A stretch of DNA of 64,000 nucleotides from OLB9 sp043748345 (GCA_043748345.1 JAYTNJ010000086.1:1-64000), one strand, 5' to 3'. Counted from the stretch's first letter, positions 44,334-54,331 are shown. A program made the numbers and translations. The notes: generated from the sequence alone by a model not told the origin.

Positions 44334-44947
44334 AAATTTAAAAAATTTTTATGTTGTTGTTCAATGAGTTTTAATCCTTTTTCTGATACAATACCTCGCA
44401 GATGATACCGTATCATTTCTTTAAATAATAACACCCTATCGAAGTCATCTATCTGAAATTTGTCCTGATCAGCAATTGTTGTTGATGTATAAACATAAAG
44501 CTTAGAAATGATTTTTGGCTCAAAATCCTGTCTGTAATATCCTTCTACTTGACCTCTCTGGAGGTTGTTTAAGATTGTTTTTTCAATAAATGCAAAATGC
44601 AGTGTTTCGATTTTTTCCCACGATTGCGAATGATATTTTTTTAAATCATAAATAAGTGATGGCGTCATTTGTCTTAGAAAAGTTAACGCATGTTTTGCGA
44701 TATTTATCATTTCATCTATAGCGTCTTCTGATTTATCCAGAATATTATTGATGTCCTTCTCGTCTTTTTTTAGCTGTATATCAATGACATCCTGAATTAG
44801 GTCTTCTTTAGTGGATACAAAAAGGTAAATTGTTTTTTTGGATATACCCAGTTTTCTGGAAATATCATCCATACTAACACTTTTAATTCCATATTTAAGG
44901 AATAATTCAAAAGTGGTGGTCAACAGAGTATCTTTTAAATTCATCAT
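44330..44947 (-). CDS. TetR-family transcriptional regulator
   Basis: A 205-aa regulator. The N-terminal helix-turn-helix is complete (TLLTTTFELFLKYGIKSVSMDD and ISRKLGISKKTIYLFVSTKED). The ligand domain is not conserved enough to predict an inducer. It is the first gene of the four-gene efflux operon and overlaps the TolC gene by 4 bp. It probably represses the operon from its own promoter and responds to a pump substrate. Confidence 0.93.
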   Translation of the reverse strand: MMNLKDTLLTTTFELFLKYGIKSVSMDDISRKLGISKKTIYLFVSTKEDLIQDVIDIQLKKDEKDINNILDKSEDAIDEMINIAKHALTFLRQMTPSLIYDLKKYHSQSWEKIETLHFAFIEKTILNNLQRGQVEGYYRQDFEPKIISKLYVYTSTTIADQDKFQIDDFDRVLLFKEMIRYHLRGIVSEKGLKLIEQQHKNFLNL

Positions 44948-45229
44948 GACAATTATAAACGATGGAAACTATTTATGGTTTAAAAGTTTCTTAAGTTTAT
45001 TTATCATTAACTTTTTATTGAGAATTTACAGGATTTACATTAACACCTATAACAGAAATATAGGCTCTATTTACATGTTAAAATGAGAGAAAACAAACCT
45101 AAATAGTATACATGTTACTATTTTTATAATTATGGAATGTAATAATAGCTAGAAAAAAATATCATTACTACGTGCCATTAAATACTTCAAAAAAACATAT
45201 AACTAAATATTGCAAATAATAATACGTAC
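44948..45229. other. Divergent intergenic region, efflux operon side
   Basis: About 280 very A+T-rich bases between the tetR operon and the fibre gene set. No gene is seen. The tetR promoter and a possible autoregulatory operator should be in the first 100 bp, but no dyad there is convincing. Confidence 0.4.
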
Positions 45230-45258
45230 AATTAATTAATATTAAATATTAATTAATT
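45230..45258. repeat. Perfect 29-bp A/T palindrome upstream of the fibre gene cluster
   Basis: Two 14-bp arms around a single central A at 45244, made only of A and T (core TTAATTAATATT, A, AATATTAATTAA). It lies about 190 bp before the first fibre gene and 37 bp upstream of a -7-like element. It could be a regulator site or a cruciform; A/T-only symmetry can also arise by chance. Confidence 0.6.
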
Positions 45259-45294
45259 TTGTATATAATATTAACTACATATATTAAATTTTTT

Positions 45295-45302
45295 TACTTT
45301 TG
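45295..45302 (+). promoter_or_regulatory. Candidate -7 element of the fibre gene cluster
   Basis: TACTTTTG matches TAnnTTTG. If used, the first gene would have a leader of about 140 nt. No -33 TTG at the usual distance. Confidence 0.35.
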
Positions 45303-45449
45303 CTTTCAAATCATTTCAATTCTAATTTAGTCTTGATAATGAAGTTTTTTTCTTTACCCTTTTTGTGAGTAAAATAAAAACTGAAAACAAATCAATTGAT
45401 TTATTGTTCGAGTGATTATTTTTTAGTTTTTTAAGTGCCCGTTGTAAGC

Positions 45450-46157
45450 ATGAGTTTTAAATTTTGCATTTTTTTTATACTGATGTGTTTATCAGCCAAG
45501 TTGGCTATTGCCCAAGTCAAAGTTGGTGACAACCCTACAGCCATTAACCCAAATGCTGTTTTGGAAATCGAAAGTACCAATCAAGGTGTTTTGATGCCAA
45601 GACTATCATTGCTTTCTACTATAAATCCTTCCCCACTGAATGCCCATATAGCCGGAATGGCAGTGTACAATACTTCCACTATTGCTGATGTTTCACCTGG
45701 TTTTTATTATAATGATGGAGCTAAGTGGGTGAAATTTGCACAAAACTTTGTCGCAATAAGCGGCATAACCTTAACCCCAAATAATGAATTAAAACTAGGA
45801 GGGTCTCTAAATCAACCAACAGCTATCAACACAAATAATACCAACACACTTGCTTTAACTGGACTAGGCGCTGGAAATGCTACTACCGATGAAGTAGTGA
45901 CTATAGATCCATCGACAGGGGTATTAAAAAAATCTCCTATCTCTTCTTTGATTAAAGAAAAGCAGATGGTTATATTTTCTATAAATGGGCAAACCCAATT
46001 TCCCACCCCTTTCCCAATCACTGATATAGATAAAATAAATGTATACAGAAACGGTGCCAGAATAGGCGCAACGATTGTAAATGCCAATACTATTGTACTC
46101 GAAGCCGGAGTCATATGCGTAGCCGGTGATGAAATACGGATTGTTCAATTCAATTAA
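45450..46157 (+). CDS. Exported fibre-like surface protein (cluster gene 1)
   Basis: About 235 aa from the ATG at 45450, chosen because it starts the signal peptide (MSFKFCIFFILMCLSAKLAIAQ). It continues with VGDNPTAINPNAVLEIES and GVLMPRLSL, an opening common in Bacteroidota surface proteins, then one copy of a fibre module (LKLGGSLNQPTAINTNN, LALTGLGAGNATTDEVVTID) and a C-terminal head (INVYRNGARIGA, ending AGDEIRIVQFN). The same module and head recur in the next gene. Function unknown; adhesion or appendage structure is inferred. Confidence 0.75.
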   Translation: MSFKFCIFFILMCLSAKLAIAQVKVGDNPTAINPNAVLEIESTNQGVLMPRLSLLSTINPSPLNAHIAGMAVYNTSTIADVSPGFYYNDGAKWVKFAQNFVAISGITLTPNNELKLGGSLNQPTAINTNNTNTLALTGLGAGNATTDEVVTIDPSTGVLKKSPISSLIKEKQMVIFSINGQTQFPTPFPITDIDKINVYRNGARIGATIVNANTIVLEAGVICVAGDEIRIVQFN

Positions 46158-46205
46158 ATATATTATTAATCTTACATTATTTTTTTTACAATTATCAAAA
46201 TTCAA

Positions 46206-47084
46206 ATGAAAATGAAAAAGTATCTTTTACCTGTTTTTGCAATGGTCCTGATAGGATTTAGTGCCAATGCCCAGCTTGATTCTACCAAGGTTATTGATAA
46301 CAAGGGTACCATTAAATACGTACTTAAAGCGGTTAATCCAAAAATTATCACTCAAAATGATAGCCTTACACTGTATGTGACACCCAAACAACTGGGAGAT
46401 AGCCTCAATAACTATGTCCAGTACGCAGATACTGCTGCAATGCTGATCAATTATCTGAATAGCGTCTCGAATGGTTTAACTAAAACTGGCCAGAATGTAA
46501 AATTGGGTGGTACATTAACTGATGCTGCCACTACCATCACGACATCTGCCGGGAATCTATTAAAAATTGCCGGTTTACAATCCGGATCAGCCACTTCCGA
46601 TAGCGTCATGATGGTCGGAACCGATGGAACATTGAAAAGAATATCAGCATCTGCTCTGTTTAATGCTTTAACGTTTGAAAATGGTCTGACAAAAACAGGC
46701 AATACAATAACATTAGGAGGGGCACTAAACCAGCCAACCACAATCACCACTACAGGTACGAATGTCTTAAAAATTGCAGGATTAGGAAGTGGCACTGCCG
46801 CTGACAGCCTTGTGGTTGTTGGTAGTGATGGTACACTGAAAAAAATTACCCAGGAGAGCCTGCTAAAAAGTGGTGAGCAAGTCTACACTGCTGCTGCACT
46901 TCAAACCATTTATAATGTTACGGATATGCCTGCAACTGTAAGTAAAGTTTGGGTATATAGAAATGGGGCCAAACTTATTGGAGGAGAAGATTATCAAACA
47001 TCCGCGGGTACAGTAACATTAACAGTTAATGTGGGACCTTTGGTTGCAGCTGGTGATAGAATCGAAGTGCAATGGGTCAAATAG
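46206..47084 (+). CDS. Exported fibre-like surface protein (cluster gene 2)
   Basis: A 292-aa protein with signal peptide (MKKYLLPVFAMVLIGFSANAQ). It has two copies of the fibre module, NGLTKTGQNVKLGGTL and NGLTKTGNTITLGGAL, each followed by ILKIAGL-type and DSxxxxGxDGTLKxI text. The C-terminal head (VWVYRNGAKLIGGEDYQ, AGDRIEVQWVK) is homologous to that of the previous gene, which lies 48 bp upstream. It is a paralogue of gene 1 extended by one module. Confidence 0.75.
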   Translation: MKMKKYLLPVFAMVLIGFSANAQLDSTKVIDNKGTIKYVLKAVNPKIITQNDSLTLYVTPKQLGDSLNNYVQYADTAAMLINYLNSVSNGLTKTGQNVKLGGTLTDAATTITTSAGNLLKIAGLQSGSATSDSVMMVGTDGTLKRISASALFNALTFENGLTKTGNTITLGGALNQPTTITTTGTNVLKIAGLGSGTAADSLVVVGSDGTLKKITQESLLKSGEQVYTAAALQTIYNVTDMPATVSKVWVYRNGAKLIGGEDYQTSAGTVTLTVNVGPLVAAGDRIEVQWVK

Positions 47085-47131
47085 GTTTCTAATCTTTAAG
47101 AATTAAATTTTAATAAAGGATACTTTTTTAG

Positions 47132-48499
47132 ATGGAGTTGTTTGTAAAAATATTTCTGACTTTGGTCTGTGTATGGTCTTTCGCTACGACTGGCTATACG
47201 CAGGTCAAGGTCATTGATCATAAGGGCAGCTTCAAATTAGTCGATTCGAGCAAATGGACTCTGAGTGGTGTCAATATCTTCAATAAAAACAGCGGGAATG
47301 TCGGTATCGGCACCAACAATCCTCAGACAAAACTACATACTAACGGCACTATCAGATTTCAGGGATTGGGAACAAATACTTCTGATAATAGTATCCTCAC
47401 CACTGATGCCAGTGGTAATGTAACGACCAGGACTTTGTCCAACTTACTCAGTGGCAATGCTGTTACGTCACTGAACGGTTTGACAGGATCCCTCCAAACT
47501 TTGGTCATCGATTCATCGGGTACTAATTTTAATATTTTTTCGAGCGGCACTACTCATACTTTTAATATTCCTACTGCAACTGCAACTAACAGGGGCTTAT
47601 TGAAACCGTCAGACTGGACTATTTTTAATAATAAAGAAAATGCCATTTCTGCAGGTACAACATCCCAATACTGGCGTGGAGATAAAACCTGGCAAACACT
47701 CAATACTGCAGCAGTGCCTGAACTGACCAATTTATATTTTTCTGATTCAAGGGCAAGATCTGCGATATCTCTGACTACTACAGGTTCAAGCGGTGCAGCA
47801 TCATATAACAATGTCTCCGGAGTATTAGATATTCCCATCTATAACAGAATAGACAGTACTACAGCTTCAAACGGTATAACTCTGTCCGGAAAAGATATAC
47901 GTCTCGGTGGCAACCTTACTCAAAATACCACAGTGACAAACAATGGTCAAAATCTGACATTTACAACCGGAGGTTCGTCTTTTAATATCACAGGATTGCC
48001 TGCAGGCACTACTACTGATAGTCTGATCACTGTAAATAATGGTCTTGTAAGGAAAATAGCAAATACATACAACCCGGCAGTTCTGGATATATATGATGCA
48101 GCAGGATCGCAAACACTTTCTACTACTCTTGCTGACTTAACTTTCGGTACCACTAATATTGTAGATGCGGGGTACACTGTAGGGGGAAGTGGTTCACAGG
48201 TGACCATAACCAATACCGGTACATATAGGATAACCTACAGAGTTACTGTGAGAGTTACCAATAATAACAGTTCCGGCGGAGAATTTCAGCTAACAAGAAA
48301 TGGAACAGCAGTAGGAGGAAGCCTAGGTTATACATATCAGCACAATTCTGATAGATTGCAAGGTACCGTAACGGTGGTAAAACTACTGACCATAACTGCC
48401 AATGATATCATCAGAGTACAAGGTAGGAGGTATTCATCAGCCGGGAATCTGACTTTGACCGCTGACGGTTCTTCTTTAGTTATCGAAAGAATAAAGTAA
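47132..48499 (+). CDS. Exported tail-fibre-like surface protein (cluster gene 3)
   Basis: A 455-aa protein with signal peptide (about 1-24, ending TTGYTQ). It contains GNVGIGTNNPQTKLHTNGTI, the repeat found at the head of many Bacteroidota surface fibres; then TSQYWRGDKTWQTLNT and LTNLYFSDSRARSAIS, text shared with phage tail fibres; one fibre module (NGITLSGKDIRLGGNL); and a C-terminal beta-sandwich-like head (TNTGTYRITYRVTVRV) resembling C1q/TNF-type heads. It starts 47 bp after gene 2 and ends 5 bp before gene 4. Confidence 0.75.
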   Translation: MELFVKIFLTLVCVWSFATTGYTQVKVIDHKGSFKLVDSSKWTLSGVNIFNKNSGNVGIGTNNPQTKLHTNGTIRFQGLGTNTSDNSILTTDASGNVTTRTLSNLLSGNAVTSLNGLTGSLQTLVIDSSGTNFNIFSSGTTHTFNIPTATATNRGLLKPSDWTIFNNKENAISAGTTSQYWRGDKTWQTLNTAAVPELTNLYFSDSRARSAISLTTTGSSGAASYNNVSGVLDIPIYNRIDSTTASNGITLSGKDIRLGGNLTQNTTVTNNGQNLTFTTGGSSFNITGLPAGTTTDSLITVNNGLVRKIANTYNPAVLDIYDAAGSQTLSTTLADLTFGTTNIVDAGYTVGGSGSQVTITNTGTYRITYRVTVRVTNNNSSGGEFQLTRNGTAVGGSLGYTYQHNSDRLQGTVTVVKLLTITANDIIRVQGRRYSSAGNLTLTADGSSLVIERIK

Positions 48500-48504
48500 G
48501 TATC

Positions 48505-50361
48505 ATGGGACAAATATTAATTATCTCGATTTTCATATTTTTAAGAAATATCATTTACTCGCAGACTACTGTTACGCCCGTTGAAATTTTAAATTTTCAG
48601 AATGGTACAGCTCAGGCGCGCGAAAATGATATTTATGTAGAAACTACCAATAATCAGTATTATATAGGTCTGGCAAACGGAAAAGTTAAATTTTTGCAAG
48701 ATACAGTCAGGATAAATTCTACATTGACAGGCAATGGCTCTGTTGGGAGTCCTATAGGAATAGCTCAACAAAGTGCTGCATCGGGACAAGTACTAAGCTG
48801 GAACGGATCAGCATGGGTACCTACCAATGCCGCACCTGCGACCACCACAGTCAGTAATACCGTGACAGCACCCAACAGTCTCAGGACTACGGTAAATGGC
48901 GTGGCAGGTGCCAACGTAAATATGATTACTAGTGTGTCAAACAGTTCTTCAGCAAACAATCTCTCTACTTCTGTAAATGGGGTGACGGGAACCGGTGTAC
49001 CCATAATAAATAGCAATACAGTATCAAGTGCATCAGGAAACATTACTAGTACAGTAAATGGTATTAGTTCAGGAGCAATAGCCCTGGCCGGAATCACATC
49101 GACAAATTTATCAGCTACGGCAGGAATTGTTAATGCACAATTGGCCAATAGCAGTGTAACAGTTAATGGAACTTCTATTGCTTTGGGAGGAAGTGGTACT
49201 GTTACAGCGGCACCATCCGGAACAGCTGGTGGTGATTTGACAGGAACCTACCCAAATCCGACTATAGGAACCGGAAAAGTTACTTCAACAAACATTTTGG
49301 ATGGAACGGTTGCAAATGCAGATCTGTCCAATATGACCGCTCTTTCTGTAAAAGGTAATGGTACAAACTCAGTTGCAGTGCCAATAGATATAGCAGCAGG
49401 AACTGATGGTCATATCCTAAGGAGAAGCGGTACCACACTTGGATTTGGTCAGGTAGCAACTACAGGGATCGCAGACAATGCAATCACTTATACCAAAATT
49501 CAAAATGTAACAGCATCACGGCTTTTAGGAAATCCAACGGGAAGTTCGGCTGTTCCTTCAGAAATAACTTTAGGAACCGGATTAAGCTTTAGTGGCAGTG
49601 TACTTAATGCAGTAAATAGTGGCACAGTTACCAATGTAACTGGCACATCTCCCATATCTGTAGCCACCGGAACCACTACACCTGTTATCTCCATCACTAG
49701 AAATAACATTGTATCAGGCACCAGCTCCAATGTAGCCACCAACCCGCTTGTTCTTGATGCAGGAGCTACTAACGCAGTGGTAGGTGGAGCCAATGCCACT
49801 TTGACAGTCAATAATACGGCACCACTCTGGAATGCTAATCAATTGCAGGGAAGGAATATAGCTACAACCATTCCTTCAGATGGTCAAGCACTTGTTTGGA
49901 ATGGTACTAATAGTAACTGGACACCATCATCAGGTATATCAAAAATATTGGTCGATGCAAATCGAATAACTACCTACAATCCTGGAGTAACCTACGCTAC
50001 TATAATTTATGATAACGCTGTTATAAATGATGGGGCAGTTTATAATACTACTACTGGTATTTTTACGGCACCTTCATCTGGTCTCTATCAAGTTATAGTT
50101 AGCAATATGTATGCCTGCGCAACCTCAGGAAATAATTCGCTAAGAGTAAGAATTATTTCAAATGGATCAACTAATATCGAAACTGCCGGTTTCATGAACT
50201 TCCAAGGGGGTGGTACATTTTCATTTAATATAAACAGCTCTACTTTTGTTATGTTAACTGCCAACCAAACTATAAGTATCGAAGCTGGGGCAGAATCGGG
50301 TACAGTTAGTCCTGAAATCAGTACTGGTCAACATAATTTTAAAATAATCAGAATAAACTAA
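48505..50361 (+). CDS. Exported tail-fibre-like surface protein (cluster gene 4)
   Basis: A 618-aa protein with a short signal peptide (MGQILIISIFIFLRNIIYSQ). It is low in charge and rich in T, S, N, G and V. It carries repeated TVNGV/SVNGV units (TTVNGVAGANVNM, TSVNGVTGTGVPI, STVNGISSGAIAL) and the phage-fibre phrase GGDLTGTYPNPTIG, followed by ADNAITYTKIQNVTASRLLG. A C-terminal C1q-like head is likely (TGIFTAPSSGLYQVIVSNMY). No T9SS tail is present, unlike gene 5. Confidence 0.75.
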   Translation: MGQILIISIFIFLRNIIYSQTTVTPVEILNFQNGTAQARENDIYVETTNNQYYIGLANGKVKFLQDTVRINSTLTGNGSVGSPIGIAQQSAASGQVLSWNGSAWVPTNAAPATTTVSNTVTAPNSLRTTVNGVAGANVNMITSVSNSSSANNLSTSVNGVTGTGVPIINSNTVSSASGNITSTVNGISSGAIALAGITSTNLSATAGIVNAQLANSSVTVNGTSIALGGSGTVTAAPSGTAGGDLTGTYPNPTIGTGKVTSTNILDGTVANADLSNMTALSVKGNGTNSVAVPIDIAAGTDGHILRRSGTTLGFGQVATTGIADNAITYTKIQNVTASRLLGNPTGSSAVPSEITLGTGLSFSGSVLNAVNSGTVTNVTGTSPISVATGTTTPVISITRNNIVSGTSSNVATNPLVLDAGATNAVVGGANATLTVNNTAPLWNANQLQGRNIATTIPSDGQALVWNGTNSNWTPSSGISKILVDANRITTYNPGVTYATIIYDNAVINDGAVYNTTTGIFTAPSSGLYQVIVSNMYACATSGNNSLRVRIISNGSTNIETAGFMNFQGGGTFSFNINSSTFVMLTANQTISIEAGAESGTVSPEISTGQHNFKIIRIN

Positions 50362-50481
50362 TATTGGAAACCATCATTATTTTACATTATAGAAAATAGT
50401 CTTAAGCCTATAGTCATTATCAAACATTTAATAAAAAAAAGTAAAGTTATTGGCACAAAAATTATCATTATAATTAACATA

Positions 50482-53400
50482 TTGATATTGTGTCACCAAT
50501 TGTTCGGTCAATCCGCTACAAAAGGCATTACATTTGTCCACGGCACTAAGGAAATGACTATTTTCAGAGCTCACAGTTTTATCAATGGTGGCTCTGGTCT
50601 TTTGCCCGGTATTGTGGGTACAAAACGAAATGGTCCCACATTCCTTTCATTTGCAGGCAACGCTTCAGTTGCCAATGTTTCAGATGGAGCCCACGTAGAC
50701 GGTTATGTCAAAAACTACAATATCCCTAATTTTATCTTTCCTGTCGGAGATAATGGAGTTTATGGGCCTGTAGGAATTGACGCAACAACTTTATCTTCGC
50801 CTGTCACATCTGCGTATTTCAGAGCTAATCCTGATGTTGCTGTTACTTCTTCAGTGCTGGGGGGGAATGAGCTTCCTCTGCCTGCAGGGGCGCCTTTCTC
50901 CACATTATCAATGGGCATAGGGATTATTAAAGTAAGTAAAATCGAATATTGGGACTTAAATGGTACATCGCCAGTCAAAATAACTCTATACTGGAACTCT
51001 GGCTCTCAGATAAATACCCTGACCGGAAATATGCTTTCTTCACTGCGGTTATCAGGATGGGACGGTTCAAAATGGGTCGAGATTCCAGCTGCCATTAATT
51101 TGGGTTCTTCGTTGGTATCAGGAAGTATTACCTCAAACACTGCTTTAGCACCGAATCAATATAATGTTTACACTTTTGGGTCCACTGATTGTGTCAATAA
51201 ATCTTTACTTACTATCTCTGATCTGAGTTGCAATGGAAGTACTTACAATATTTCTTTTTTAAGTAATGGAGCATTTGTAACAACAAGTGCAGGAACCATC
51301 AGCGGAAATAGTATCCTAAATATACCAATAGGCACCAATGTAACATTATCGGCAGATAACGGACTGGGCTGTCTCAACAGGATAGTAGTTACAGGGCCTA
51401 AAAGCTGTACCGACAACTGTATTTTACCTATTTTTTCTGTGGGTCAGGCTATTTGCAATGGCCCGGGAAGCACCACTTACAGGGTAAGTTTTTCTGAGCT
51501 TTCAGGGGCTACCATCAGTACAAATGCCGGAATAAGATCAGGAAATATTATTAATAATATACCCATTGGAACAAATCTAATGATTACTGCTTCAAATTCT
51601 TCATGCAATTTTTCATACACCATAACTAGTCCTGCAAGTTGTACCAATCCTTGTGAAAATCCAAGAATCAGTATCAGCGGACCATTTTGTTCTCCAGATA
51701 TCTCCAATTATTATGTCAATTACGTCTCAATACCTGGAGCTACTGTTAGTTCTGATTTTGGTGCAGTAAAACCTGGACAGATCACAGACATTCCATACAA
51801 TATCAAATCTACCATCATAGTAAGATATCCTGGCTGCCCGGATCAAACTTTGGAAATATTGCCACCTGTATGTAAAAACACATCTGCTTTAGGAGAATTT
51901 GTTTGGCATGATCTTAATGCAAATGGTCAGCAGGATCCTGGAGAACATGGATTTCCCGGACTTCAAATTAACTTATTTCGGGCCAGTGGAGCATATATAA
52001 CTACAACTTTTACCAATCCCTTGGGTAAATATTTATTTGAAAATTTATACCCGGGGAGTTATTACTTGGAATTTAAGACCCCTGCCGGTTTTGAACGTAC
52101 ATTTTCCAATAGAGGAAATGACAATACTGATAATGATATCGACGGTATCAATGGCCCTGGTACCACATCTGCCACTCTGTTGACACTGGATGAAAAAGAT
52201 TTTACTTTATCAGCCGGTTTTTATAAATGTGTGCCAGTAGGAGATCTTGTCTGGTATGACATAAATAAAAATGACGTTTGGGATTCTAATGAAAATGGCA
52301 TCAATGGATTAATAGTAAATCTTTGGCGAAATAATTCCGGCTCCTGGGATATTTACGATTTTAAATATACGGGACAAAAGCCTGGAACACCTTCTGATGA
52401 TGGATACTTTTTGTTTTGTGCACCCCCGGGAGAATATTATCTGGAAGTAATTATGCCTCCATTAGGTTTGGTCAGGGCAAGGCCAAATATAGGAAACAAT
52501 GAGGAATTTGACAGCGATATCAAATCCAATGGTTCTTCTGATATTTTCCAGTTGATATCCGGACAGACAAAAACTGATTTTGGCGCAGGATTTTACCCAA
52601 TGGCATTAGCCGGAAACCTCGTGTGGAAAGACAATAATGTAAATGGGATACAAGATGCAAATGAACCAAGGGTACCTGGTATTAAAGTTGAAGCCATAGA
52701 ATTAGGTACCGGAAAGGTCGTAAGGACTACTTTTACCAATGATGATGGTATTTATAAAATTGAATATCTGGAAAAACAGCAATATTATATTCGTTTTGCC
52801 CCACCTTCAGGATTTGGAGCTACTGTTCCGAGAGCTACCAGTGATAATCTGGACAGCGATGTTGACCATAGTTATGGCCCTTATACTACCCGTGGCTTTT
52901 TGTTTGAGCCTGGATTAGCAAATGACAACATTGATATGGGTCTGGCTTTTGGTGTACTACCTGTTGATTGGTTGGACATCTACGCAAGGAGAGTTAATAA
53001 TTCCCATATCATATCCTGGAGTGTTTCGGGTGAAGTAAATGTAAGCCATTACCTGGTAGAAAGGAGGAGAAATAATGAAAATGATTTCCGACCAATATCG
53101 GGTAAGGTAGATGCTAAAGGAAACTCAAATCAACTTCATAACTATGATTATACTGATAGCGATTCTGAAAGTCCGGGCACTTATTATTACAGGGTTAAAC
53201 AGGTAGATTTTGATGGTCAGTTTACATACAGTAATGTGGTCAAACTGGATTTTTTAGAAGAAAATCAAGTTCGTTTATATCCAAATCCTGCCAGAAGCGA
53301 AACTAGTGTTCAGATTTCATTGGCTCATGACGCAGAGGTATTAATCGAAATGTATGATGGGGCTTCAAAACTTGTGAAAGTATTTAAGTTTGCCGAAGTT

Positions 53401-53520
53401 CAGAAATCAGGTGAGAAAACTTATGTCTTAAATCTGGAGGATGTCCCTGTAGGAGCATACAATATCAGTATTTCAATCAATGGTGCCCAAGTCATCAGAA
53501 AACTTATAAGAATAGAATAG
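50482..53520 (+). CDS. Large surface protein with SdrD-type B domains and T9SS sorting tail (cluster gene 5)
   Basis: 1012 aa from the first standard start (TTG at 50482), but the signal peptide clearly begins earlier: the frame is open from 50362 and reads KKSKVIGTKIIIIINILILC then HQLFGQ from an ATA at 50431, with no ATG or GTG. The body has an N-terminal beta domain, three short cysteine-containing repeats (about 230-460), three SdrD-type B domains (GEFVWHDLNANGQQDPGE; GDLVWYDINKNDVWDSNE; GNLVWKDNNVNGIQDANE, with likely calcium-binding aspartates), a fibronectin-like segment, and a Por sorting tail (VRLYPNPARSE). It is the only member of the five-gene set with its own T9SS signal, so it may anchor the others. 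Confidence 0.88.
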   Translation: MILCHQLFGQSATKGITFVHGTKEMTIFRAHSFINGGSGLLPGIVGTKRNGPTFLSFAGNASVANVSDGAHVDGYVKNYNIPNFIFPVGDNGVYGPVGIDATTLSSPVTSAYFRANPDVAVTSSVLGGNELPLPAGAPFSTLSMGIGIIKVSKIEYWDLNGTSPVKITLYWNSGSQINTLTGNMLSSLRLSGWDGSKWVEIPAAINLGSSLVSGSITSNTALAPNQYNVYTFGSTDCVNKSLLTISDLSCNGSTYNISFLSNGAFVTTSAGTISGNSILNIPIGTNVTLSADNGLGCLNRIVVTGPKSCTDNCILPIFSVGQAICNGPGSTTYRVSFSELSGATISTNAGIRSGNIINNIPIGTNLMITASNSSCNFSYTITSPASCTNPCENPRISISGPFCSPDISNYYVNYVSIPGATVSSDFGAVKPGQITDIPYNIKSTIIVRYPGCPDQTLEILPPVCKNTSALGEFVWHDLNANGQQDPGEHGFPGLQINLFRASGAYITTTFTNPLGKYLFENLYPGSYYLEFKTPAGFERTFSNRGNDNTDNDIDGINGPGTTSATLLTLDEKDFTLSAGFYKCVPVGDLVWYDINKNDVWDSNENGINGLIVNLWRNNSGSWDIYDFKYTGQKPGTPSDDGYFLFCAPPGEYYLEVIMPPLGLVRARPNIGNNEEFDSDIKSNGSSDIFQLISGQTKTDFGAGFYPMALAGNLVWKDNNVNGIQDANEPRVPGIKVEAIELGTGKVVRTTFTNDDGIYKIEYLEKQQYYIRFAPPSGFGATVPRATSDNLDSDVDHSYGPYTTRGFLFEPGLANDNIDMGLAFGVLPVDWLDIYARRVNNSHIISWSVSGEVNVSHYLVERRRNNENDFRPISGKVDAKGNSNQLHNYDYTDSDSESPGTYYYRVKQVDFDGQFTYSNVVKLDFLEENQVRLYPNPARSETSVQISLAHDAEVLIEMYDGASKLVKVFKFAEVQKSGEKTYVLNLEDVPVGAYNISISINGAQVIRKLIRIE

Positions 53521-53598
53521 GCTGAATCTTTATTACGCTTTTTCAATCCAATAAATTATAATTTCTTATTTTTATCGTTTACAAATACATGCCAAATA

Positions 53599-54255
53599 AT
53601 GAGTCTCTTAAAATCTAAAGATACACCTGAAAATATGCTCATATCGTATATGATACTCAGGAAACTAATCGGCGCTTTAGGAGTTTTACTTCCCGTTATT
53701 TTATTATTAGGTTGTTGTATTTATTGCGGAGAATGCCGGAAATCTTCGATAAGTGCCTATTACAATACCAGTATGCGTGATATTTTTGTAGGAACATTAT
53801 CTGCTATTGCCGTCTTTTTGTTTTGTTACAAAGGGTATGAATCTGAAGACCATATCGCAAGCAGTTGGGCGGGAGCATCAGCATTAGGTGTAGCTTTGTT
53901 TGGAACAGATCCTGAAGGGCAAGTGCTTTCAATTTCCGGTATCATCCATTATATTAGTGCCATTTCTTTTTTTGGTTCTTTGGCCTATTTTTGTTTAATC
54001 CTATTCACAAAGACATCACTGACTCACAAGCCAACTTCTATGAAGTTGTTGCGAAATAAAATATTTAAAACTTGTGGATACATCATGGTAATAAGTATGA
54101 TTTTTATACTAACGTACATGCTTTGGTTATCTAAAATTTTACCAAACATTGCAAAATATTCTCCAGTATTCTGGTTGGAAACAATTGCTTTGTGGGCATT
54201 TGGGGTCTCCTGGATGGCCAAAGGCGAAATCATGTTTGCTGATAAACCAGCATAA
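53599..54255 (+). CDS. Polytopic membrane protein of unknown function
   Basis: A 218-aa protein with about six membrane helices (for example LIGALGVLLPVILLLGCCIY and DIFVGTLSAIAVFLFCYKGY). The motif SSISAYYNTSMRDIFVG recalls a family of uncharacterised membrane proteins with a conserved S-x-Y-Y-x-x-x-x-R-D; I do not assign a function. It is separated from the fibre cluster by 78 bp and convergent with lptD. Confidence 0.7.
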   Translation: MSLLKSKDTPENMLISYMILRKLIGALGVLLPVILLLGCCIYCGECRKSSISAYYNTSMRDIFVGTLSAIAVFLFCYKGYESEDHIASSWAGASALGVALFGTDPEGQVLSISGIIHYISAISFFGSLAYFCLILFTKTSLTHKPTSMKLLRNKIFKTCGYIMVISMIFILTYMLWLSKILPNIAKYSPVFWLETIALWAFGVSWMAKGEIMFADKPA

Positions 54256-54331
54256 AAAAGTCACATTAACAATCTTAGCTGCATAAGTATTGTCAGCTCA
54301 TTATTTTTTAAAAAGGAAGAAAGATTTAAAT

